Of a DNA stretch of 5,154 nucleotides, positions 1 through 3,598 are shown piece by piece. Source of the stretch: Bacillota bacterium (GTDB taxonomy: Bacteria; Bacillota; Clostridia; Peptostreptococcales; Anaerovoracaceae); assembly GCA_017543805.1 (NCBI GenBank), contig JAFYFK010000234.1, positions 1-5,154 of the forward strand, read 5' to 3'. The position numbers and the translations under genes were made by a program. A model generated the notes under the pieces. That model made no database searches. It was given only the letters and a program-made list of their open reading frames with translations, and had not been told where the DNA came from. The stretch's first letter is position 1; every line of letters starts with the position of its first letter.

Positions 1-1
1 G

Positions 2-226
2 GACGGTTCCTTCCGCTTCTTCATTGCCGGCGGCGAAGCCCTCGACAAGCCGCAGCAGTTCCTCGGCACCTCGATGGTCGTGAAGACCGACGCCTCCGCC
101 GAAGAGATCGTATACACCACCGTTCAGGAGGGCTGGGAACCGCACTACGCCGTCATCTACGGCGACGCGGCCGACTCCCTCGAGATACTCGCGAACATGC
201 TCGATATAAACGTGCTGAAGTTCTAG
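2..226 (+). CDS. C-terminal end of a FucI-like (L-fucose/L-arabinose isomerase family) protein
   Basis: The last 74 codons of a plus-strand gene whose 5' part lies outside the window. The readable protein starts DGSFRFFIAGGEALD and ends DINVLKF before TAG at 224-226. The pattern GTSMVV, then a segment like EGWEPHYAVIYGD, then a short helix and a final beta strand, resembles the C-terminal domain of the fucose isomerase family (COG2407-like). These enzymes interconvert an aldose and a ketose (for example L-fucose and L-fuculose) with a divalent metal in the cytoplasm. The catalytic residues lie upstream and cannot be seen, so the substrate cannot be named. Codon use is strongly C/G-ending and the frame is fully open. 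It is the only plus-strand gene here and is followed at once by its own terminator. The family call is from pattern memory; that it is a real coding end is much surer. Confidence 0.65.
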   Translation, partial: DGSFRFFIAGGEALDKPQQFLGTSMVVKTDASAEEIVYTTVQEGWEPHYAVIYGDAADSLEILANMLDINVLKF

Positions 227-243
227 ACCTCAGCACGTTTTTT
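208..243 (+). terminator. Rho-independent terminator overlapping the isomerase stop codon
   Basis: The arms AAACGTGCTGA (208-218) and TCAGCACGTTT (230-240) are perfectly complementary over 11 bp, with an 11-nt loop that contains the TAG stop. A run of six T (238-243) follows on the plus strand. The stem thus includes the last codons of the gene. On the minus strand the tail is only TTTATAT, so it may work weakly in that direction, where it would lie after the decayed minus-strand ORFs. Confidence 0.85.
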
Positions 244-298
244 ATCCGTCGAGCTTAAGCTCGGCGTCGTTTCCGCGTTTGATAAGGCTTATGTCCAT
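242..298 (-). pseudogene. 18-codon fragment resembling the start of a STAS (anti-sigma factor antagonist) domain
   Basis: ATG at 298-296 opens a short frame, MDISLIKRGNDAELKLDG, closed by TAA at 244-242. The alternating hydrophobic pattern ending in L-x-L-D-G is how many STAS-domain anti-sigma factor antagonists begin (beta-1 and beta-2, normally continuing R-L-D-T). If so, only the first strand pair survives and the gene is cut exactly where the isomerase terminator begins. It starts 2 nt after the stop of the upstream ORF, but no ribosome binding site is visible. The match is short and could be chance. I list it because the break coincides with the terminator edge, as expected if a rearrangement joined this piece to the isomerase gene. 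Confidence 0.25.
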
Positions 299-300
299 GC

Positions 301-639
301 TCATTGTTCGGACAGCTCAAGGATAGTCCCGGCCTCGTCGTTCTCGTTCAGAAGTACGAACAGCACGCTGTGCCGTCCTTCTTCGTTGGGAGCCAGAGTG
401 AACCTGCTGGCTTTTTTCGGTTGTTTTTTTGTCGCTTCAGTCGGAATGTGCGCACGGTCGTTGTTTACGGCGACCCAGCTCCTGCCATCAGCAGCGCTGC
501 TGTCTATCTCAAGAGTCATGACTCCTTTTTTGTTGCACCACCTGTACGGATAAGGAGTACCTTCGCCGCCGGTATAATACATTACCTTAAATGCGCGCGT
601 CAAAAGCGCGGCGATTGAGGGCGGAATGTGTGGTTTCAT
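301..639 (-). CDS. Orphan ORF of unknown function, possible BACON-like beta-sandwich C-terminus; may be a gene remnant
   Basis: The frame ends at TGA 303-301. I chose the ATG at 639 (112 residues, MKPHIPPSIAALL...), but the start is uncertain. The frame stays open up to a stop at 718-720 with a TTG at 696. A later ATG at the MTLEID segment has GGAG only 2 nt before it, which is too close. No start has a convincing ribosome binding site. The last 75 residues look like real protein: alternating strands MTLEID, RSWVAVNND, SRFTLAPNEEGRHSVLFVLL and GTILELSEQ. A strand, N-x-x-G-R, a strand and a closing strand ending in Q is the layout of BACON/Ig-like domains, but this is a weak resemblance. There is no signal peptide or membrane segment. 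It is probably the tail of a longer gene whose front was lost. Confidence 0.45.
   Translation of the reverse strand: MKPHIPPSIAALLTRAFKVMYYTGGEGTPYPYRWCNKKGVMTLEIDSSAADGRSWVAVNNDRAHIPTEATKKQPKKASRFTLAPNEEGRHSVLFVLLNENDEAGTILELSEQ
574..603 (-). promoter_or_regulatory. Possible sigma-70 promoter inside the orphan ORF
   Basis: On the minus strand TTGACG (603-598) and TATTAT (579-574) are separated by 18 bp, a fair match to -35 and -10 hexamers. A transcript would start near 567 and could only serve a shortened version of the orphan ORF. Since the hexamers also fall within readable codons, they may be coincidental. Confidence 0.25.
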
Positions 640-685
640 GAGAGGGAACGTGCCTATTTCTTGGCGAACTGCCACTTCCCGACTC

Positions 686-925
686 AATCGTGCCAAATCG
701 CAAAAGCGACTCCACGTTTACACGCCTTTTCTATGTTTACTCGCAGTCGGACGTCGAATAATAGGGTTTTCTGCGTGATTTGTAAATATTATACAGGTTA
801 TTCTTACTAATTAGTGCTGTTATTGGTATTTTGTTCTTGTTCGCAGGCACGGACCGCACACGTTCCCAGAGAGACGGCTAAAAAAGCGTGATTCGGGCGA
901 GCTGTTTTGCCGAATTGGCACGATT
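686..925. repeat. Imperfect inverted repeat bracketing about 200 bp
   Basis: The left arm at 686-705 starts AATCGTGCCAAATCG. The right arm at 905-925, read on the minus strand, starts AATCGTGCCAATTCGG. The arms agree at all positions except one substitution and one inserted base, with 11 identical bases at the outer end and CAAAA shared at the inner end. The right arm overlaps the minus-strand terminator stem. It could be a decayed mobile element with terminal inverted repeats, two sites for one regulator, or an RNA hairpin. No transposase is encoded between the arms. Confidence 0.5.
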
Positions 926-1053
926 TGGCGTGGAACTGAGTTTTAACGCCTGACCGCGTGATAACATCGCAGGAACGCAAGGTCGTCGCGCGGCATCAAG
1001 TGATCGCAGCGCCTGATCTCAGGATTGCAGTAGCAGCAGTTTTTTCCGTCTGT
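697..1053. other. Gene-free stretch between orphan ORF and deformylase remnant
   Basis: I find no convincing gene on either strand; short open frames here lack family resemblance and ribosome binding sites. What can be seen is the inverted repeat and the minus-strand terminator listed separately, and an AT-rich patch around 775-840. On the minus strand that patch holds a perfect -10 hexamer TATAAT (793-788), but no recognisable -35 at 16-19 bp. The perfect 10-bp palindrome ACTAATTAGT (806-815) sits in that place instead. This could be a regulated promoter reading toward the orphan ORF, or simply AT-rich sequence. Confidence 0.5.
880..922 (-). terminator. Rho-independent terminator closing the minus-strand operon
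   Basis: Read on the minus strand, the 5' arm CGTG-CCA-ATTCGG (922-910) pairs with CCGAATCACG (896-887). The CCA is bulged and the loop is 13 nt. A C and six T (885-880) follow. This gives a stem of about 10 bp with a proper T-tract about 130 bp after the deformylase remnant. It is the first terminator downstream of nitroreductase and so the likely end of that transcript. Confidence 0.65.
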
Positions 1054-1185
1054 TCAGATCAATATTCCGTTGGTCATGTCGATCTCGTGCTGGATGATCT
1101 GCGCCGTGAAGCCGGTATTGGATTATACCGCATCCGTGCTCCTGACCGACAGGAACAGCGGGTCTTTCATTATCTCTCTAACCAT
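1054..1185 (-). pseudogene. def: Peptide deformylase remnant with the centre of the gene missing
   Basis: Peptide deformylase removes the formyl group from the starting methionine of new proteins, using a metal held by a Cys and two His. Here the first 20 codons, beginning MVREIMKDPLFL (ATG at 1185-1183), match the start of the short clostridial deformylases. They run into TAA at 1125-1123. In the same frame straight after it, the C-terminus of the same family resumes as TGFTAQIIQHEID and ends GILI with TGA at 1056-1054. Only about 42 codons remain of the roughly 135-150 usual. The G-x-G-x-A-A and E-G-C-L-S motifs are gone, and the HExxH motif reads HEIDM, with the second histidine replaced. 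The ATG overlaps the nitroreductase stop (TAATG), so the intact gene was translationally coupled to it. It cannot be active; an intact copy is expected elsewhere. Confidence 0.8.
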
Positions 1186-1709
1186 TATTCTGCCCGAAAG
1201 ACTCTGTTCGCCTTGCGCGGAGCGGCTTTGGGATATTCGCCGGCGTAATAGCCCAGCGCGCAGTGGCCTATGCCTTCCCACTCGCCCTCGACGCCGAGGT
1301 CCTTGAGGAGCTGCTTGTATTCGGGCATCTCGAACTCTTCCTTCGCGCGGTGGATCCATATGCTGCCCAGGCCGAGCGAATGCGCCGCAAGCATCAGGTT
1401 GCCCATCACGAGGCTGCCGTCGTACACGCGGTTCTTCCATTCCTTAGGACCGAGAACAATGAGGACGACCGGAGCCCCGTAGAACGGATCGATGTCGCCG
1501 TATCCGCCGATGGCGCAGTTGTCCTTCGCGAGCTTTTCGCGCAGCTGCCTGTTAGTGACCGCAACGATTATCGGAGACTGCTGCCCCATGGCGCTGGCGG
1601 CATAAAGACCGGCCTCGATGACAGCGTCGACGTCCTTCTTCTCGGGCATGTCGGGTTTGAAACTGCGGACGCTCCTGCGCTCGCGCATCGCTTTCAGTAC
1701 TTCGTTCAT
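1185..1709 (-). CDS. Nitroreductase family protein (FMN-dependent oxidoreductase)
   Basis: 174 residues, the usual size for the small single-domain nitroreductases. These are cytoplasmic FMN flavoproteins that reduce nitro compounds, quinones or other acceptors with NAD(P)H; the natural substrate cannot be told from sequence. The FMN-phosphate signature RRSVRSF lies at residues 11-17. It is followed by the helix ending in AGLYAASAMGQQSP, the segment GAPVVLIVLG near residues 78-87, the dimer helix with GNLMLAAHSLGLGSIWI near 103-119, and the C-terminal GHCALGYYAGEYP with basic residues, all typical of the family. The start ATG is backed by AAAAGGAGA upstream. It follows the 82-residue gene after a 67-nt gap with a hairpin. 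Its stop overlaps the start of the deformylase remnant. The frame is intact. Confidence 0.93.
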   Translation of the reverse strand: MNEVLKAMRERRSVRSFKPDMPEKKDVDAVIEAGLYAASAMGQQSPIIVAVTNRQLREKLAKDNCAIGGYGDIDPFYGAPVVLIVLGPKEWKNRVYDGSLVMGNLMLAAHSLGLGSIWIHRAKEEFEMPEYKQLLKDLGVEGEWEGIGHCALGYYAGEYPKAAPRKANRVFRAE

Positions 1710-1718
1710 AATCAGCTA

Positions 1719-1727
1719 TCTCCTTTT
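1719..1727 (-). promoter_or_regulatory. Ribosome binding site of the nitroreductase
   Basis: AAAAGGAGA on the minus strand, with the core GGAG ending 10 nt before the ATG at 1709. It is the strongest Shine-Dalgarno in the window and fixes the nitroreductase start. Confidence 0.8.
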
Positions 1728-1751
1728 ATATTTCAACATTCGGGCAGTTTA

Positions 1752-1776
1752 AGCCGTTTGCATTTTGCAAACAGCT
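1752..1776 (-). other. Intergenic RNA hairpin directly after the 82-residue gene
   Basis: Minus-strand AGCTGTTTGC (1776-1767) pairs with GCAAACGGCT (1761-1752): a 10-bp stem with one G-U pair and the loop AAAAT. It begins on the base after the TGA stop at 1779-1777. No T-run follows, so it is not a standard terminator. An mRNA-stabilising or processing hairpin between the two genes is more likely. Confidence 0.45.
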
Positions 1777-2025
1777 TCAATCGTCAAAAATCGCATCGAG
1801 CATCTCGAGCTCGTCGATCCAGTCGTCATCGACGGTGTCGAGTACCACGACGTCTTCGCCGCGCCGGCGTTCAAGCCTGGCCTTTATTATGCGCCTGCGG
1901 CCGTTGGTATCTATGGCCTGCGACTCCGCGCGGTCGCCGCGCCGTGACACCGCCACCCTTACGTCCGTGAAGCCGTCGGCTGTGAGCCTGCGCGTTAAAA
2001 AATCTGCGAATTCTGCTCTGTTCAT
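1777..2025 (-). CDS. Small hypothetical protein, 82 residues
   Basis: I do not recognise the family. The start ATG (2025-2023) overlaps the stop of the gene before it in an ATGA arrangement, a good sign of real, coupled translation. The protein begins MNRAEFADFLTRRL, an amphipathic helix. A basic, strand-rich middle follows (VRVAVSRRGDRAES, RRRIIKARLERRRG), then the strand DVVVLDTV and a very acidic helical tail DDDWIDELEMLDAIFDD. The division between a basic middle and an acidic end suggests a small nucleic-acid- or protein-binding role, but this is only inference. There is no membrane segment, signal peptide or cysteine. GC content and codon use match nitroreductase and mutT. Confidence 0.75.
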   Translation of the reverse strand: MNRAEFADFLTRRLTADGFTDVRVAVSRRGDRAESQAIDTNGRRRIIKARLERRRGEDVVVLDTVDDDWIDELEMLDAIFDD

Positions 2026-2156
2026 CGTTCTGCGGGCGGGACCCCGCCGTCCTCTTCTTCGTCAGCCTCTTCTTCCTCGGCGATCGCAAGCGAAAGCGCG
2101 ATGTCCGAGTAGTCGATCTCTCCATTGTTGTTCCAGTCGATAAAAATGGGGTTCAT
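2022..2156 (-). CDS. 44-residue protein with a single EF-hand/dockerin-type calcium-binding loop
   Basis: ATG at 2156-2154, preceded by AAAAGGA 6 nt upstream; TGA at 2024-2022 overlaps the ATG of the 82-residue gene. Residues 7-18, DWNNNGEIDYSD, fit the 12-residue EF-hand loop: ligands D7, N9, N11, G at position 6, I at position 8, D15 and D18 at position 12. Position 12 is Asp, as in dockerin repeats, where classic EF-hands have Glu. A short helix (IALSLAIAEEEE) and a strongly acidic tail follow. There is no signal peptide, so it is not a secreted cellulosome component as it stands. A free-standing single EF-hand would be expected to dimerise or to pair with a partner, and the coupled 82-residue protein is an obvious candidate. 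Calcium binding is inferred from the motif alone. Confidence 0.72.
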   Translation of the reverse strand: MNPIFIDWNNNGEIDYSDIALSLAIAEEEEADEEEDGGVPPAER

Positions 2157-2162
2157 GTTTGG

Positions 2163-2169
2163 TCCTTTT
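2163..2169 (-). promoter_or_regulatory. Ribosome binding site of the 44-residue EF-hand gene
   Basis: AAAAGGA on the minus strand, 6 nt before the ATG at 2156. It lies in the 26-nt gap after the mutT stop and supports this very short gene being translated. Confidence 0.7.
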
Positions 2170-2182
2170 CACTATTCCCTGA

Positions 2183-2572
2183 TCAAAGAAGCTTTTCCCC
2201 GATCAGCTTTATGAGCTGATGGTCAGCGGGGAGCCAGTTCACAGTGTACAGAGTCTCAGCCGTAAGCCATGCGGAAGCTTCAGCCTCAAGGAGAGTCAGC
2301 TGCCCGCCGGTGACCGTGCACAGAAAGCAGTCCATCGAAAGGTGGAACTGCGGATAATCATATTCCACGGTCGTAAACTTTTCGCCCACGGCGATCTCAG
2401 TATCGAGTTCTTCCCGTATCTCACGGCGCAGCGCCTCCTCGGGAGTCTCGCCAGGCTCGATCTTGCCGCCGGGGAACTCCCAGTAATCCTTCCAGTCGCC
2501 GTACCCGCGCTGTGTCGCGAATACGCGGGACCCGTCAGTTATTATAGCTGCAACTACGCGGATAGTGTGCAT
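2183..2572 (-). CDS. mutT: MutT-type Nudix hydrolase, probable 8-oxo-dGTP diphosphatase
   Basis: 129 residues when started at the ATG 2572-2570, giving MHTIRVVAAII, the standard start of MutT. The frame also offers ATG at 2584 (MINDMHTIR...) and TTG codons near 2596. No start has a good ribosome binding site, so the choice rests on family length. The Nudix box G-x5-E-x7-R-E-x2-E-E is complete in the stretch GGKIEPGETPEEALRREIRE followed by ELD, near residues 36-58. The segments VFATQRGYGDW before it and WLPADHQLI near the end also fit MutT. Such enzymes hydrolyse oxidised purine nucleotides to monophosphates and prevent transversions. The stop lies 26 nt before the EF-hand gene and the start 36 nt after the PD-(D/E)XK gene. 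GC content is far higher than in that neighbour, so mutT belongs with the genes to its left. Confidence 0.9.
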   Translation of the reverse strand: MHTIRVVAAIITDGSRVFATQRGYGDWKDYWEFPGGKIEPGETPEEALRREIREELDTEIAVGEKFTTVEYDYPQFHLSMDCFLCTVTGGQLTLLEAEASAWLTAETLYTVNWLPADHQLIKLIGEKLL

Positions 2573-2608
2573 ATCGTTAATCATCAGTAGCAACAAGTAT
2601 AGTTTGGT

Positions 2609-3163
2609 TTATTGGCCATATGTATTAAACAAATATTGTAGTCTCTCAGCAGAAACACGCCACTCTTTAGGGATCCTATCTATCGTTCCCTTTCCAACTG
2701 CACAAGGGCCCCATGCATGATTCTCTCGAAGGACCGTTTCGCCTCGTCCTCCAGCAGAAGACTTTAATAACAATGCTATTTCTCCCGGAGCGGCTAAGTA
2801 TATTCGGGGTATTTCATCTGGAGCGGTACCTTGAAACTGTACCAGGCAAAACACTGTTTTTTTATGATGCATAGACAGCCATTTATCAACAGCTTCATGG
2901 TAATTGCAGCCTTTCTTGTAGTTCTGTGTCAAACCCCAGCCGCCATCTTGGCTTCCCTTAACGGAAATTTTTAGCATTTTATCCCCTGACACAGCAATCA
3001 AATCGTATTCTGGCTGATTCGCACCATATTGCACGGAAACATCATATCCGTATCTAGCAAATATCGCAGCAGTATATGCTTCTGCAGCAATCCCTATATG
3101 CCAAGAACTAATCTTATCCACACCAAGAACCTTTCCAACATATTCATTAATTATTATGATCAC
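2609..3163 (-). CDS. PD-(D/E)XK nuclease-like protein, third gene of a helicase-HEPN-nuclease cassette
   Basis: 184 residues from a GTG start at 3163-3161 whose first bases overlap the HEPN stop (GTGA). That overlap decides the start, since no ATG lies near. The core fits the restriction-endonuclease fold: helix GIAAEAYTAAIFARYGYDV with E28, then PEYDLIAV with D54, then LKISVKGS with K69. The order E, D, x-V-K is that of PD-(D/E)XK enzymes, which cut DNA with Mg2+. The residue two before the lysine is Ser67 where Glu, Asp or Gln is usual, so activity is not assured. The rest, with a KKGCNYHEAVDKWL helix, a beta strand VFCLVQF and a C-terminal segment ending LQYLFNTYGQ, I do not recognise. It is AT-rich compared with mutT next door. 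Likely role: effector or target-cutting subunit with the helicase. Confidence 0.72.
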   Translation of the reverse strand: MIIIINEYVGKVLGVDKISSWHIGIAAEAYTAAIFARYGYDVSVQYGANQPEYDLIAVSGDKMLKISVKGSQDGGWGLTQNYKKGCNYHEAVDKWLSMHHKKTVFCLVQFQGTAPDEIPRIYLAAPGEIALLLKSSAGGRGETVLRENHAWGPCAVGKGTIDRIPKEWRVSAERLQYLFNTYGQ

Positions 3164-3558
3164 GATCTTAATTCATACTGAAGGTTGAACAAATCATCTC
3201 TTAGAGTTTCAGCAAACAGCAAATCATTAATTAATCTCTTCCTTACAAGCTCGTTACGTGGAACGCCATTCTTAATAGCCTCATTAACAAAAAATTCGTG
3301 ACACCAGTAATTTCGGCTATCAGTAGCAATCTTTATTCGTTCGTACAATTCATCTGAAATGATTTGTTTATTCCTCTCCACTTCAAGCGCTTTTATATCC
3401 TGAACGAGGCGAGCAATATTATGCTTTGAGACATCATACAACCCCTTAAACGACGGATCATCGTATAGGAAATCATAAATATACTTGAGCCAGAGCTCTA
3501 TATACTGATAATGCTCAATTATTAAGCTGTGCTTAAAGCGAAAAGACTCTTCGGTCAT
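3160..3558 (-). CDS. HEPN-like protein, possible ribonuclease toxin or nucleic-acid-binding subunit
   Basis: 132 residues, almost wholly alpha-helical by pattern. The sequence DSRNYWCHEFF carries R82-N83-x3-H87, the R-(polar)-x3-H signature at the start of the last long helix of HEPN domains. HEPN proteins are often metal-independent RNases in toxin-antitoxin, abortive-infection and CRISPR systems. The helix before it (residues 12-32, rich in Y, I, L and W) is a plausible dimer face, as HEPN sites form across dimers. ATG at 3558 has no clear ribosome binding site; it lies 40 nt after the helicase stop, and its own stop overlaps the nuclease start. GC content is very low (18 of 60 bases at 3181-3240), which suggests transfer. 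The HEPN call rests on one motif plus helicity; inactive members also exist. Confidence 0.6.
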   Translation of the reverse strand: MTEESFRFKHSLIIEHYQYIELWLKYIYDFLYDDPSFKGLYDVSKHNIARLVQDIKALEVERNKQIISDELYERIKIATDSRNYWCHEFFVNEAIKNGVPRNELVRKRLINDLLFAETLRDDLFNLQYELRS

Positions 3559-3598
3559 AGTTGTTGCGTTCTTTTGTTTCTCTCAATAAGCTATATCA

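Noticed and set aside
916..932. TGGCAC followed by TGGCG, resembling a sigma-54 promoter
   Set aside because: The spacing between the GG and GC elements is one base short and no suitable gene starts downstream on the plus strand; the sequence is better explained as terminator stem and inverted repeat.
958..1248. Plus-strand open frames opposite the deformylase remnant
   Set aside because: They run antisense to recognisable deformylase ends and have no ribosome binding site or known pattern.
1263..1970. Long plus-strand open frame of 235 codons opposite nitroreductase and the 82-residue gene
   Set aside because: It is the antisense shadow of high-GC genes: Arg- and Ala-rich with no family resemblance and no ribosome binding site, while the minus strand encodes a clear nitroreductase.
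2219..2590. Plus-strand open frame opposite mutT
   Set aside because: The minus strand carries an intact Nudix box; the plus frame shows no domain pattern.
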